From Mesorhizobium sp. WSM3862 (lineage in GTDB: Bacteria; Pseudomonadota; Alphaproteobacteria; Rhizobiales; Rhizobiaceae): a stretch of 64,000 nucleotides of DNA. The DNA is taken from positions 263,001 to 327,000 of the forward strand of contig NZ_NSGE01000005.1 in the NCBI RefSeq assembly GCF_002294985.1. The letters are read 5' to 3'. The notes beneath the pieces are model-generated. The model ran no database searches, was not told the origin of the DNA, and saw nothing but the letters and a program-made list of their open reading frames with translations. Of this stretch, positions 41,913-52,609 are shown one piece after another; within the stretch, counting starts at the first letter, position 1; each line of letters starts with the position of its first letter. Made by a program: the position numbers and the translations under genes.

Positions 41913-43531
41913 GCCTTTGCCTCCCGCCCCAGCCAGTCGGCGGCGACAACCAGCATCAGGCAGACGAGGCCGAGCAGCAAGGCCAGCCCCGCGGCGTCGG
42001 CCGTCCGGTAGCTGCCCATGCGCGCGAGTAGAAGATAGGGCAAGGTCTGGACGGAATCGCTGCCGAACAGCGCGATCACGCCGAGATCGCCGAGCGACAG
42101 CGCCATGGCGAACGCAAAGCCGGTGGCCAAGGGCCGCCGGAGCGACGGCCAGTCGACCAGCCGCAGCCGGTTCCAGCCGGAAATGCCGAGCGCCAGGCAG
42201 AGTCGCTCGTGGCGCTCGCTCGCCGCGTCATAGGCAGGGCGGACGGCGCGAATGGCAAATGGCATCGCCATCACCGCATTGACCGCGACGACCATGACAG
42301 GTGCGATGGCGAACACATCGGTGATGTTACGCAGAGCCAGGAACCAGCCGGCGCCGATCACGATGGGCGGCACGACCAGCACGAAACCGGCGCCGGTGTC
42401 GGCGGCGTGTTCGAGCAGCGACATGGCGCCGCCCGCGCGGCGCCGCAGGGCCACTGCGCGTCGGGCGGCAATCAGCGACAGCGACAGCATCACGCAAAGC
42501 AGCGCCGAGAGAAAGGAGAGCCCGGCGCTGGTGAGCGTCGCGCGGCGCACGGCGTCCTCGCCGGCCAGCCGGCCGAGATCCGCCTCCAGCCCGGCGAGCA
42601 CGGTCGCCGCCATCGGTGCGGCGACGAACAGCAGCGCAAGCACGATCAGGCCGGCGTTCAACACGGCCTCGGTGGTGCTGGCCGCAAGATAGCGGCGTGG
42701 CGCTACCGGCAGATTAGCGTCGCCGACCGTGTTGGCGCCGAGTCGCGTCAGCATAGCGACCACGACGAAGGTCAGCAGGATCTGCAGAAACGTTAGTGTT
42801 ACGGCCCGCGCGGGATCGAAATCGAAGCGCAGCGCCTGGTAGATCGCGACCTCCAGCGTCGTCGCCGCCGGCCCGCCGCCCAGCGTCAGCACGATGGTGA
42901 AGGAGGTGATGCACAGCATGAAGACCAGCCCGGCGACCCCAGGCAGCGCCGTGCGCAGCGCCGGCCATTCGATCAGCCGGAAGGCCGACCGAGCGTCCAT
43001 ACCGAGCTGGCTCGCCAGCCGCCACTGGTCGGCCGGCACGGTGCCGAGCGCCTCGAGGAACAGCCGCGTGGCCAATGGCAGGTTGAAGAAGACATGCGCG
43101 ACCAGGATGCCGGAAAGGCCGTAAATGCCCGGCCATTCCCCACCGCCGAACGTGCCGAGGATGCCGGCAAAATAACCGGCACGGCCGTAGAGCGCCAACA
43201 CGCCGAGCGCGGCGACGATGGCCGGCAGCGCCAGCGGCACCGTGAACAACTGCAGGATCAGGCGACGTCCGGGAAAGTTCGTTTGCCTGGACAAGGCGCG
43301 GCCGACGAACACTGCCGGCAAGACCGAAAGCAATGTCGACAGCAGCGCCTGCCAAAGCGTGAAGCGGGCGACGCGGAGCAGATAGCTGTCGAAGGCCGCG
43401 GCAGCGCTGGACGGACCGCTCGCGCCTTCGAGGATCAGGCCGGCGAAGGCGCCGCCGATGAGCAAAGTGATGGCGACAAGGGCGATGATGCCGGCGGTGA
43501 TGCGAGGGTCAGGGCGCGGCGTGGATTGCAC
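41909..43531 (-). CDS. thiP: Thiamine/TPP ABC transporter permease
   Basis: 540-aa membrane protein made of two fused permease halves, each with about six TM segments and an EAA-type loop ([22 protein letters not shown], and [22 protein letters not shown]). This two-in-one architecture is diagnostic of ThiP. The start is GTG 43531 with no obvious ribosome site, so initiation may be inefficient or placed slightly differently. Between thiB and thiP lies a palindromic repeat element that has not destroyed either gene. Confidence 0.94.
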   Translation of the reverse strand: MQSTPRPDPRITAGIIALVAITLLIGGAFAGLILEGASGPSSAAAAFDSYLLRVARFTLWQALLSTLLSVLPAVFVGRALSRQTNFPGRRLILQLFTVPLALPAIVAALGVLALYGRAGYFAGILGTFGGGEWPGIYGLSGILVAHVFFNLPLATRLFLEALGTVPADQWRLASQLGMDARSAFRLIEWPALRTALPGVAGLVFMLCITSFTIVLTLGGGPAATTLEVAIYQALRFDFDPARAVTLTFLQILLTFVVVAMLTRLGANTVGDANLPVAPRRYLAASTTEAVLNAGLIVLALLFVAAPMAATVLAGLEADLGRLAGEDAVRRATLTSAGLSFLSALLCVMLSLSLIAARRAVALRRRAGGAMSLLEHAADTGAGFVLVVPPIVIGAGWFLALRNITDVFAIAPVMVVAVNAVMAMPFAIRAVRPAYDAASERHERLCLALGISGWNRLRLVDWPSLRRPLATGFAFAMALSLGDLGVIALFGSDSVQTLPYLLLARMGSYRTADAAGLALLLGLVCLMLVVAADWLGREAKA

Positions 43532-43578
43532 GCTGCACCACGTTGGCTCGAGCTAGCGAACGCCACGTTCCGTCGCAC

Positions 43579-43723
43579 CCCCCTCTGTCCTGCCGGACAT
43601 CTCCCTCTCTAGGAGGGAGATTGGCAGCTTTGCCGCTCTTCCTACACCGTCGGCGGCTAGCGAAATCACCGATGACCGCGAATTTCCCCCTTTGCGGGGG
43701 AGATGGCCGGCCGGACAGAGGGC
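43579..43723. repeat. Palindromic repeat element inside the thi operon
   Basis: About 145 bp with inverted ends: CCCTCTGTCCTGCCGGACAT on the left, and on the right the inverse reading ATGGCCGGCCGGACAGAGGG. Internal small palindromes occur too (CTCCCTCTCTAGGAGGGAG; CCCCCTTTGCGGGGG). It resembles RIME-type mosaic elements of rhizobia and lies in the 216-nt thiB-thiP gap. Confidence 0.7.
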
Positions 43724-43747
43724 GGTGCTCAAGCGCCATCCTGCGTC

Positions 43748-44755
43748 CTACTTGCTCATCGCCGCCAGCCATTCATCCACCCAGGCCTTGCGGTTGGCCG
43801 CCACCTCGTCCGGGCTGAACAGCAGGGTTTTGGTCGGCTTCACCAGCTTTTCGAAGGCCGGGTTGAGCGGCTTGTCGGTCTTGCCGGCCGGGAACATCCA
43901 GTTGGTCTCCGGGATGACGTTCTGGAACTTGGGACCGGTCATGAAGGCTATGAATTTTTCCGCCAGCGGGTTCTTCGCGCCGGTTTTGGTGATGCCGGCG
44001 ACCTCGATCTGCAGATATTCGCCCTCATCGAAGGACGCCGCCTGATAGCGCTCGGTGTTCTCGGCCACCATGTGATAGGCCGGCGAGGTGGTATAGGAGA
44101 GAACCATCGGCGCCTCGCCCTTGGTGAACAGACCATAGGCCTCGCTCCAGCCCGGCGTCACGGTCAGCACCTTCGGCTTCAGCTTGGCCCAGGCTTCCGG
44201 GGCCTTGTCGCCATAGACCGACTTGACCCACAGAAGCAGGCCGAGGCCGGGCGTCGAGGTGCGCGGATCCTGGATGATGATCTTGTCGGGGCCGGCGCCC
44301 TCGACCAGTTCCTTCAAGCTCTTCGGCGGCCTCTTCAGCTTTTCGGTGTCGTAGACGACGGCGAAATAGCCGTAGTCGAAAGGCACGAAGGTGTCGTCTT
44401 TCCAACCGCCGGGGACATTCACATCGGCCACCGCGCCATGCGGCGCGAACAAGCCGCTCGCCTTGGCCTCGGCGGTGAGATTGGTGTCGAGGCCGAGCAC
44501 GATATCGGCCTTGGTGCCGGCGCCTTCGAGCTTGACGCGGTTGAGCAGCGCCACGCCGTCGGCGACGGAGACGAAGTCGAGATCGCAGCCGCATTCGGCC
44601 TCGAACTCCTTCTTCACCGCAGGTCCGGGACCCCACTCGGCAGTGAAGCTTTCGTAGGTGTAGACGGTAAGCTTGTCTTTCGCCTCGGCAGGTCCGCCTG
44701 CCAAAAGCGAAACAAGGCCGGCTGCAAGAACAAGGTTGGACAATAGCGAGCGCAT
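43748..44755 (-). CDS. thiB: Thiamine-binding periplasmic protein
   Basis: 335-aa solute-binding protein of the ThiB/TbpA family with a signal peptide (residues 1-25, ending AEA). The mature start [46 protein letters not shown] is characteristic, and later DFDYGYF-like segments contribute aromatic ligand contacts ([13 protein letters not shown]). ATG 44755 has AAGGAGG upstream. First gene of thiBPQ, preceded by a TPP riboswitch. Confidence 0.95.
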   Translation of the reverse strand: MRSLLSNLVLAAGLVSLLAGGPAEAKDKLTVYTYESFTAEWGPGPAVKKEFEAECGCDLDFVSVADGVALLNRVKLEGAGTKADIVLGLDTNLTAEAKASGLFAPHGAVADVNVPGGWKDDTFVPFDYGYFAVVYDTEKLKRPPKSLKELVEGAGPDKIIIQDPRTSTPGLGLLLWVKSVYGDKAPEAWAKLKPKVLTVTPGWSEAYGLFTKGEAPMVLSYTTSPAYHMVAENTERYQAASFDEGEYLQIEVAGITKTGAKNPLAEKFIAFMTGPKFQNVIPETNWMFPAGKTDKPLNPAFEKLVKPTKTLLFSPDEVAANRKAWVDEWLAAMSK

Positions 44756-44807
44756 CGGCGCCTCCTTCGTTCGGTTAAAGGAATTGAGGCGTCGGATGGT
44801 CCGAAAC

Positions 44808-44905
44808 GTCTAATCCCTCCGCCGGTACAAACCGGATCAGGTTCAGCGGGTTGGCTTTGTGCCTCTCAGCCGGTTCGCAAAATCAGCGTCCGGCACCCCG
44901 TTAGA
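44808..44905 (-). promoter_or_regulatory. TPP riboswitch (THI element)
   Basis: On the minus strand the segment reads ACGGGGTGCC near its 5' end, then GGCTGAGAGGCAC, then CCGCTGAACCTGATC, and ends GGAGGGA: the conserved core of the thiamine pyrophosphate riboswitch. It lies 53 nt before thiB. When TPP is abundant it should shut down thiBPQ. This element is divergent from thiN, which it does not control directly. Confidence 0.95.
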
Positions 44906-45051
44906 GCATTTCGAGACATAGGCCCGGCCGATGCGGCGCGCAAGCGGAAGTTTCCTGGGCATCCATCAGGGTTCACCGCGGTAGCGAAGTGCGATTCCGT
45001 TTGGACGCGCCCGCTTCCGTTTCGTTGGCCGGGCTGGTAAGGGCGACGGCC

Positions 45052-45696
45052 ATGGGCACATTCACCATCCTGCTTGGCGGCGATCTCGTCCGCACGCCTC
45101 GGCTCGATCGCCAGATCGAAGGCTCCCGCATCATCGCCGCCGATGCCGGTATCGGCCATGCCGATATGCTTGGCCTGCTGCCGGAGCTCTGGGTCGGAGA
45201 TTTCGACTCGGTGCCGGCGAGCCTGCCGGAGAATCTGGCCGCCGTGCCGCGCAAGATTTTCCCGACCGAGAAGGATATGACCGACGGCGAGCTCGCCATT
45301 GCCGAGGCGCTGGCGCGCGGCGCCACCAGCCTGGTGCTGGCCGGCGCCTTCGGCGGCAAGCGCGCCGATCATGCCTTTCTGCATTTGGCTCTAAGCGTGC
45401 GGCTGGCCGAGGCGGGCACGACCGTGCTGCTGACCAGCGGCGCCCAGGAGGGCGTGCCCATCCTGCCGGGCAAAGCCGGCTTCGACTACGCCGACGGCAC
45501 GCTGTTCTCGGTGCTCGGCTTCTCCGACCTCGCCGGCCTGACGGTCTCAGGCGCCAAATGGCCGCTGGACGGTGTCGAGGTGGCGTTCGGCTCCTCGCTT
45601 ACCATATCAAATGAGGTCAAGGGCCGGCTCCATATCGCGCTCGAGCGTGGCCGGGCGCTGCTGCTCGCCCACCCCTATCCTCTTCCCGAAAGCTGA
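45052..45696 (+). CDS. thiN: Thiamine diphosphokinase
   Basis: 214-aa thiamine pyrophosphokinase, which makes TPP from imported thiamine and ATP. The motifs WVGDFDSVP (substrate/Mg) and PTEKDMTDGELAIAEAL (the DxxxTD-type ATP site) are intact, as is the C-terminal beta-sandwich part with SNEVKG. ATG 45052 is favoured because the fold starts at TFTILLGGDL and AGGG lies upstream; a longer start at 44989 is unlikely. It faces thiBPQ, so uptake and activation of thiamine are encoded back to back. Confidence 0.93.
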   Translation: MGTFTILLGGDLVRTPRLDRQIEGSRIIAADAGIGHADMLGLLPELWVGDFDSVPASLPENLAAVPRKIFPTEKDMTDGELAIAEALARGATSLVLAGAFGGKRADHAFLHLALSVRLAEAGTTVLLTSGAQEGVPILPGKAGFDYADGTLFSVLGFSDLAGLTVSGAKWPLDGVEVAFGSSLTISNEVKGRLHIALERGRALLLAHPYPLPES

Positions 45697-45697
45697 C

Positions 45698-47512
45698 ATG
45701 GCCCCGCCTCTTCTCAATCTGGATGGCATAAAACTGACTTTTGGCGGCACGCCGCTGCTCGACGGCGCGGTACTGAGCGCCTCCGCCGGCGAGAAGATCG
45801 CGCTTGTCGGCCGCAACGGTTCGGGCAAGTCGACGCTGCTCAAGATCGTCGCGGGGCTGATCGAACCGCAGGACGGCGAAGTATTCCGCCAGCCCTCGGC
45901 AACGGTGCGCTACCTGCCGCAAATGCCCGATATGGATGGCTTCGCCAGCGTGCGCGCCTATGTCGAAGCCGGCCTCGGGCCGGCCGACGACCCGCATCGC
46001 GCCACTTATCTGATGGAGCATCTCGGCCTGACCGGCGAGGAGCGGCCGAACGACCTTTCCGGCGGCGAGGCGCGCCGCGCAGCACTCGCTCGCGTCATGG
46101 CGCCGGAGCCCGATATCCTGCTCCTCGACGAGCCGACCAACCATCTCGACCTGTCGGTCATCGAATGGCTGGAAGAAGAGCTTGCCCGCACCTCGTCGGC
46201 CGTGATCCTGATCTCGCACGACCGCCGCTTTCTCGAGCGCGTCTCGCGCGCCACCGTCTGGCTCGACCGCGGCCAGACGCGCCGGCTGGACAGGGGGTTC
46301 GCGCATTTCGAGGAATGGCGCGACCAGGTGCTTGAAGAGGAAGAGCGCGAACAGCACAAGCTCGGCCGCCAGATCGTGCGCGAGGAGCATTGGCTGCGCT
46401 ATGGCGTGACCGCCAGGCGCAAGCGCAACATGCGCCGGCTCGGCGAGCTGCAGGCCATGCGCCAGCGTTTTCGCAGCCATCGCGGCGCCGAGGGTTCGGC
46501 GACGATGGTGGCAAGCGACGCCGCTGAATCCGGCAAGCTGGTGATCGAAGCCAAAGGCATCGAGAAGAGTTTTGGCGACCTCACCGTGGTCAAGGGCTTT
46601 TCGACCCGTATCCAGCGCGGCGACCGTGTCGGCCTTGTCGGCCCGAACGGCGTCGGCAAGACGACGCTTCTCAAGATGCTGACCGGCGAGCTGGCGCCGG
46701 ATGCCGGCACCGTGCGGCTTGGCGTCAATCTGGAAATCGCAACGCTCGATCAGAAGCGCGAGGCCGTCGACCCGCAGGAGACGCTGGCGAACTACCTGAC
46801 CGACGGGCGCGGCGAGAACCTTGTGGTCAATGGCGAGCAGCGCCACGTCGTCTCCTATATGAAGGATTTTCTTTTCAAGCCGGAGCAGGCGCGCACGCCG
46901 GTGCGCGAGCTTTCGGGCGGCGAACGGGCGCGACTGCTGCTGGCCCGGGTGCTGGCGCGGCCGGCGAACCTTTTGGTGCTCGACGAGCCGACCAACGACC
47001 TCGACATGGAGACGCTGGAGCTGCTGCAGGAACTGGTCGCCGGCTTTGCCGGAACGGTCGTCCTGGTCAGCCACGATCGCGATTTCCTTGACCGCACAGT
47101 CACCAGCGTGATCGCGCCCGACGGCGCCGGACGCTGGATCGAATATGCCGGCGGCTATTCCGACATGCTGGCGCAACGCGGCGGCTCGAAGCTGGAGGAG
47201 CGCAAGGCAAGGCCGAAGGCTGAAGCGAACGAAGCGACGGCCAGGGCCGAACAGACCAGCGCGAAAAGCCCGGCCAAGAAGCTCTCCTTCAAGCAGAAGT
47301 TCGCGCTGGAATCCCTGCCGAAGAAGATCGAGGCGGTGAGCGCGTCCATCTCAAGGCTGGAGAACAATATCGCCGACCCGTCCTTCTATGAGCGCGATCC
47401 GGTCTCGTTCCAGAAGACCATCGCCGCGCTCGACAAGGAGCGCACCACGCTGGCCTCACTTGAGGAAGAGTGGCTGGAGTTGGAGATGCTGCGCGAGGAG
47501 ATGGAAGGCTAG
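45698..47512 (+). CDS. ABC-F family ATPase (Uup-like)
   Basis: 604-aa soluble protein with two ABC domains: Walker A GRNGSGKST (about residues 36-44) and GPNGVGKTT (about 318-326), signatures LSGGEARRAALARV and LSGGERARLLLARV, and the inter-domain linker helix rich in Arg/Glu (EEREQHKLGRQIVREEHWL...RRKRNMRRLGELQ). A C-terminal coiled coil (EAVSASISRLENNIADPSFYER...EEEWLELEMLREEME) marks the Uup type. ABC-F proteins act on ribosomes; Uup also affects DNA intermediates. Its ATG is 1 nt after the thiN stop, so the two are co-transcribed. Convergent with the gene at 47529. Confidence 0.93.
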   Translation: MAPPLLNLDGIKLTFGGTPLLDGAVLSASAGEKIALVGRNGSGKSTLLKIVAGLIEPQDGEVFRQPSATVRYLPQMPDMDGFASVRAYVEAGLGPADDPHRATYLMEHLGLTGEERPNDLSGGEARRAALARVMAPEPDILLLDEPTNHLDLSVIEWLEEELARTSSAVILISHDRRFLERVSRATVWLDRGQTRRLDRGFAHFEEWRDQVLEEEEREQHKLGRQIVREEHWLRYGVTARRKRNMRRLGELQAMRQRFRSHRGAEGSATMVASDAAESGKLVIEAKGIEKSFGDLTVVKGFSTRIQRGDRVGLVGPNGVGKTTLLKMLTGELAPDAGTVRLGVNLEIATLDQKREAVDPQETLANYLTDGRGENLVVNGEQRHVVSYMKDFLFKPEQARTPVRELSGGERARLLLARVLARPANLLVLDEPTNDLDMETLELLQELVAGFAGTVVLVSHDRDFLDRTVTSVIAPDGAGRWIEYAGGYSDMLAQRGGSKLEERKARPKAEANEATARAEQTSAKSPAKKLSFKQKFALESLPKKIEAVSASISRLENNIADPSFYERDPVSFQKTIAALDKERTTLASLEEEWLELEMLREEMEG

Positions 47513-47528
47513 CCGCTATAGGCAAGCC

Positions 47529-48467
47529 TCAGAGGCAGGCCTCGCAGATCGCAGCGATATGGCGTCTGTCGGTGCCGCAGCAGCCGCCAAGCACGGCTAT
47601 CTGGCCGAAGCGGTCGCGCATGGCGCGGTAGCGCCGGCCGAGGTCGACAGGATCGCCTGGATCGAGTTCGGTCGCCGCATCCAGCTCGGCATGGCTTTTG
47701 GCGGAGGCGTCGGCCCGCACGCCGCGAATGCGCCTGATCCAGCGTCCGTCGCCGGCAAGGACGGCGTCGAAATGGCTCGGATGCGCGCAGTTGATCATGA
47801 AATATGCGGGGGCGCCGTCCGTTTCGTCGTCAACGGTCTCGATGGCGTCTCTCAGGCTCTCCCCCGAAGGCAGGCGTCCGTCCGTCTCGACGGTAAACGA
47901 AATCACCGACGGGAGCCCCACCGCCATCGCGGCACAGGCTATTCCGGCAGCCTCCTGCGCATAGGTCATCGTAATGGCGCTGACCATATCGGCGCTGGCA
48001 TCGCGGAATGCCTTGACCTGATCGCCGTGATAGGTCTCGGCCTCGGCGGGCGACATGACTGTGTCAACGTGGTAGCCGTCGCCACGGGGCCCGACCACCC
48101 CATTGACCAGCACGGTCATGCCACGCGCAACATAGGGCGCAGCCAGCGCCCGCGCCCATGACACTGCCTGCATGTCTATGCCCGACAATGCGACTTTCGA
48201 ATAGCCGAGCTTTTCGCCCCAGTCCGGATTGGCGCGCCACGTCGGAGTATCGAGCACGAAGCCGACGCCGTGTTTGTCGGCGATGTCGAGATACTGGCGG
48301 AAATAGCGGGCCAACGTCGTCCGCCCCTCCTCCTCGCCAAGAAGCGGAAAGGCGGCGAAGGAGGGCAGATCGAGGCCTTCCAGAAAAACAAGCGAGGTCT
48401 CGAGGCCGCCATCGGTCAGGAAAACGGCTTCACCCAGCTCACGAACGTCGATCTTCGCACTGGTCAT
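47529..48467 (-). CDS. Homocysteine S-methyltransferase family protein
   Basis: 312-aa zinc enzyme of the Hcy-methyltransferase (Pfam S-methyl_trans) family. The zinc ligands are the pair in VLGGCCGTDRRHI and the distal Cys in MINCAHPSHF. The N-terminus FLTDGGLETSLVF is typical. Family members transfer a methyl from S-methylmethionine, betaine or other donors to homocysteine, or act on selenohomocysteine. No methionine-synthesis gene is adjacent and no SAM riboswitch is visible upstream. The methyl donor is not predictable. Confidence 0.9.
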   Translation of the reverse strand: MTSAKIDVRELGEAVFLTDGGLETSLVFLEGLDLPSFAAFPLLGEEEGRTTLARYFRQYLDIADKHGVGFVLDTPTWRANPDWGEKLGYSKVALSGIDMQAVSWARALAAPYVARGMTVLVNGVVGPRGDGYHVDTVMSPAEAETYHGDQVKAFRDASADMVSAITMTYAQEAAGIACAAMAVGLPSVISFTVETDGRLPSGESLRDAIETVDDETDGAPAYFMINCAHPSHFDAVLAGDGRWIRRIRGVRADASAKSHAELDAATELDPGDPVDLGRRYRAMRDRFGQIAVLGGCCGTDRRHIAAICEACL

Positions 48468-48585
48468 CGCCGTCTCCGGTCAGACCTGCCGCTTCCGCGA
48501 CTATAGCATTTGAGGGCGAATTTGCCATGCCGGTCCGGTCGCGAAGGTCGCGCTGGTCCAAGCTATCCATTGCAGCACTCGCGTG

Positions 48586-48606
48586 ATGCGCATATTCTAT
48601 ACGCAT
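48586..48606. promoter_or_regulatory. Palindromic operator of the ccdAB locus
   Basis: ATGCG-C-ATA-TTC-TAT-A-CGCAT, a 21-bp near-perfect palindrome (one mismatched pair) centred 26 nt before the ccdA start. It also contains a possible -10 (TATTCT). CcdA antitoxins repress their own promoter, so this is the expected binding site. Confidence 0.55.
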
Positions 48607-48621
48607 GTTGCGGAGGCTATC

Positions 48622-48864
48622 ATGCGCAAGATTGCCGCAAATGCGGTCCGCCAGCCGGCAAATCTATCGATCGATTCTCAGCTCATGAAGGAAGCCAAGG
48701 GGCTCAACGTGAATGTATCTCGTGCCGCCGAAGCCGGGATCGCAGAAGCCGTGGCAGCCGAGAAAACGCGGCTGTGGAAGCTCGAAAACCGCGCCACCAT
48801 GGATGCCTGGAACGAGTATGTCGACACGTACGGCGTTCCGCTCAAGGAGCATCGGCAGTTCTGA
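48622..48864 (+). CDS. ccdA: CcdA-type antitoxin
   Basis: 80-aa antitoxin. The N-terminal ribbon-helix-helix (QPANLSIDSQLMKEAKGLNVNVSRAAEAGIAEAV) binds DNA; the charged C-terminus (TRLWKLENRATMDAWNEYVDTYGVPLKEHRQF) neutralises CcdB. ATG 48622 has GGAGG 5 nt upstream. Its stop overlaps the toxin start by one base (TGATG), the usual coupling in this family. A palindrome upstream is a likely autoregulatory operator. Confidence 0.92.
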   Translation: MRKIAANAVRQPANLSIDSQLMKEAKGLNVNVSRAAEAGIAEAVAAEKTRLWKLENRATMDAWNEYVDTYGVPLKEHRQF

Positions 48865-49166
48865 TGGCGCGCTATGACGCCTTTGCCGCCAGCGGCATCG
48901 AAGGCGGCTACCTCCTCGAGGTTCAATCCGACCTGCTCGACAATTTCAAGACGCGCGTCGTCGTTCCGCTTTTGCCCCTCGCGTCGGCGCCGCCGCCAAT
49001 GCGGAAGCTGCATCCGGTCTTCGAAATCAATGGACGCAAGCTGGTCATGGCCACCCATCTGATCGCTACGGTGGCTGCGACGGAACTCGGGGAAAACCGT
49101 TTCAACCTCGCGAAGCATCACGACGAGATCGTTGCAGCGCTCGACATGCTGTTTCAGGGCTTCTGA
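48864..49166 (+). CDS. ccdB: CcdB-type gyrase-poisoning toxin
   Basis: 100-aa CcdB family toxin. The core reads YLLEVQSDLLDNFKTRVVVPLLP, then PVFEINGRKLVMATHLIATV, matching CcdB homologues; the C-terminal residues (ALDMLFQGF) occupy the helix that contacts gyrase in F-plasmid CcdB, where the last residues Trp-Gly-Ile are critical; here the terminus is Gln-Gly-Phe. Family poisoning of GyrA is known; whether this copy is active is not shown. Start ATG 48864 overlaps the antitoxin stop. Confidence 0.92.
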   Translation: MARYDAFAASGIEGGYLLEVQSDLLDNFKTRVVVPLLPLASAPPPMRKLHPVFEINGRKLVMATHLIATVAATELGENRFNLAKHHDEIVAALDMLFQGF

Positions 49167-49177
49167 GCCGCTCGGCC

Positions 49178-51022
49178 TCAACCGGACGTCTTCGTCGCCC
49201 AGGCCTTCAGCGCCTCATCAAACACCTTCTCGCCCGGAATGCCCTTTTCCATGGTGAGCAGGGCACGGCGTCCGGTCTTGTAGACCACCGGCACGTCGAT
49301 CCAGGCCTGCCCCCTGAGCAGCGTCAGGTTGGCGTCCTCGTCGGCCTTGGTGTCGTTGAGGGCGACGAGGAAGAAGCCGTCGGCGATCTTGGCCGGGATG
49401 CCGATCAGCGGGCTGCCGGCGTCCTGTTCCGAGCTCTTCATGGCGATGCGCAGGATGTTGTCGACGCCGCCGCCGTCAAACCCTTCCGGCGTCAGGAAGA
49501 TCATCTCGATGATGTGGCTGGCCGGCAGCGTCTGGTCGGTATTGCGCCGGATGGTCATGCGCAGCTGGATGTCCTTGCCGGGTATCGTCGCCTCGGCGCG
49601 GATCGCCGGCTCCGGCGGCAGGTCGCCGCCCGGCGATTCCTGCACCAGCGACCAGACGATGCTGCCGGGCTCGGCGGTTCCCTGCTGGGTGCTGGTGCGC
49701 TCCTCATAGAAGATTGCTTTCTGGCCGACCGGCACGGTCGCTTGGGCCGTCGCAGGCGCAGTCCCGGACGCGGGTGGCGGAGTCGTGCCAGCGGCAGGCG
49801 GAGTGGCCGCCGCGGCCGGAGGCGTGGTCCCGGCGGCCGGCGCGGGCGGATTGGCGGCGGCACCGGCGGGCGCCGACGGCGTGGTCCCGGCAGGCGGGCT
49901 CGCGGGCGGGGTTTGCGCAGCCTGCGGAGTGTCGGCGGCGGGCGGGGTCGCGGCCGGAGTTGGCGCGGCGGGCGGCGTGCCGGCGGCGGGCGCCGGCGTC
50001 ATCCCAGGCGCGGCGGGCGGCGGCGTGGTCAGCGCGGCGACGGATTCGCCCTCGCCGATGGTGCTCTGGCCGCCGGCCGGACCAGGATCTACTTCCTTGC
50101 CCTCGGGCGTCAGCCGCTGGGTGAATTTCGCTGTTTCGGCCGGCTCATTGGCTGCAGCCGCGTTATTGCCCGCAGCCGGCGGCGCGGCCGCCGTCTCGGC
50201 GGTCGGCTTTGTCGGGGCGGCAGGCTTGACCAGAGGCTCGGTCGAGACGGTCTGGCTGCTGCCGCCCTTCAAGCCGAGCATGGAGCTGAACGCATCCCTG
50301 TTCAGCCAAACGCCGTACCCGCCGCCGGCCAGCACCAGCAATGCGACAACGGCAGCAATCAACCCGCCATAGCTGCGCTTGCGCGGCGCAGGCCGCAGCC
50401 GCTGGAAAGTATCGGCCGGCTGCTCGTCATTGGCAAAGACATCGCTGTCCTCGTCCGGTTCGGCGGCGTTCATCCCGGGCAGGCCGACATCGTCCTCGCG
50501 CGGCGAGGGCATGGGCGGCGGTGCCGCGGGCACCTTGTGCCAGCCGCCGGGCTCAGTCTTCGTTGCCCCTTGCCAGCTTGGTTCCGTCTTTGCTGCGCCT
50601 TGCCAGCTCGGTTCCGCCTTCACCGGCGCCGGTGCGGGCGCCGTCTTGAAGGGCTCCGGCTTGAAGGGCTCCGGCTTGGCAGGTTCGGGCTTCGCCACCG
50701 ACGGCTGCCGGACGTGGCTCGGCTGGTTCTTGTTGCGGTCGATCGAGGAAAAAATATGTTCCAGCTCCGCCAGGGGATCTTCCGCTGGAGCCGGCTTGGG
50801 CGCCGGAGCAGGCTTGGCATACTCGCGCTCGACGCTGGCGACGGCATCTTCGAGCGAACGTTTCTGCTTGCTGATGACCTCGGCCGACAACGGCGGAGAA
50901 TAGTTCGCGAGTTTCTTCGCCAGCATCTCACGAGCATTCTCGTAAATCCGCTTGCGCAACTCGGGCGAGGGCTCGCTGTGCTTCGCAAGCTGTTTTTTCA
51001 GAACACCAACGAAATCTGCCAT
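49178..51022 (-). CDS. Uncharacterised Pro/Ala-rich single-pass membrane protein
   Basis: 614 aa, not recognised as a named family. Residues 1-75 are helical and charged (LRKRIYENAREMLAKKLANYSPPLSAEVISKQKRSLEDAV). Residues 80-205 are Pro/Glu/Lys-rich with a tandem KTEPSWQGA repeat. A single membrane helix lies at about 215-235 (GLIAAVVALLVLAGGGYGV), so the N-terminus is cytoplasmic. A long Pro/Ala/Thr linker spans about 270-430, and a folded periplasmic C-terminal domain follows (QKAIFYEERTS...GSIVWSLVQESPGGDLPPE...VPVVYKTGRRALLTMEKG). The layout resembles TonB-like or envelope-spanning proteins, but no TonB box or motif is seen. Confidence 0.85.
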   Translation of the reverse strand: MADFVGVLKKQLAKHSEPSPELRKRIYENAREMLAKKLANYSPPLSAEVISKQKRSLEDAVASVEREYAKPAPAPKPAPAEDPLAELEHIFSSIDRNKNQPSHVRQPSVAKPEPAKPEPFKPEPFKTAPAPAPVKAEPSWQGAAKTEPSWQGATKTEPGGWHKVPAAPPPMPSPREDDVGLPGMNAAEPDEDSDVFANDEQPADTFQRLRPAPRKRSYGGLIAAVVALLVLAGGGYGVWLNRDAFSSMLGLKGGSSQTVSTEPLVKPAAPTKPTAETAAAPPAAGNNAAAANEPAETAKFTQRLTPEGKEVDPGPAGGQSTIGEGESVAALTTPPPAAPGMTPAPAAGTPPAAPTPAATPPAADTPQAAQTPPASPPAGTTPSAPAGAAANPPAPAAGTTPPAAAATPPAAGTTPPPASGTAPATAQATVPVGQKAIFYEERTSTQQGTAEPGSIVWSLVQESPGGDLPPEPAIRAEATIPGKDIQLRMTIRRNTDQTLPASHIIEMIFLTPEGFDGGGVDNILRIAMKSSEQDAGSPLIGIPAKIADGFFLVALNDTKADEDANLTLLRGQAWIDVPVVYKTGRRALLTMEKGIPGEKVFDEALKAWATKTSG

Positions 51023-51093
51023 GCGTCAGTCGACCTGCAATTCTTTCCCGGGCCGGCCGCAAATCAGCCGTAGCGCCTGGAAGCGCTGTGAAA

Positions 51094-52392
<1,299 letters not shown>

Positions 52393-52609
52393 GTTCTTTT
52401 CCCTTGAGATGCCGCCTTGGCGGCTTGAAACGACAGGCCTCTATAGCCTCATGTGCAGGCCGATGCGACCCCTTCTTTGTCCCCGAAACCACCCAGGGCA
52501 CAACAAACCAGGCACAACAAATTCCGGCTTTCGCATCATTTACTTGGCCTCGCCATCGCAATAGGCCGGCATCCTTCTTCCACCGCGCCTGCCGGTCCAG
52601 GATTAAGCG

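Noticed and set aside
44989..45051. Longer N-terminus for thiamine diphosphokinase
   Set aside because: The additional 21 residues precede the conserved fold, and ATG 45052 has a better ribosome site.
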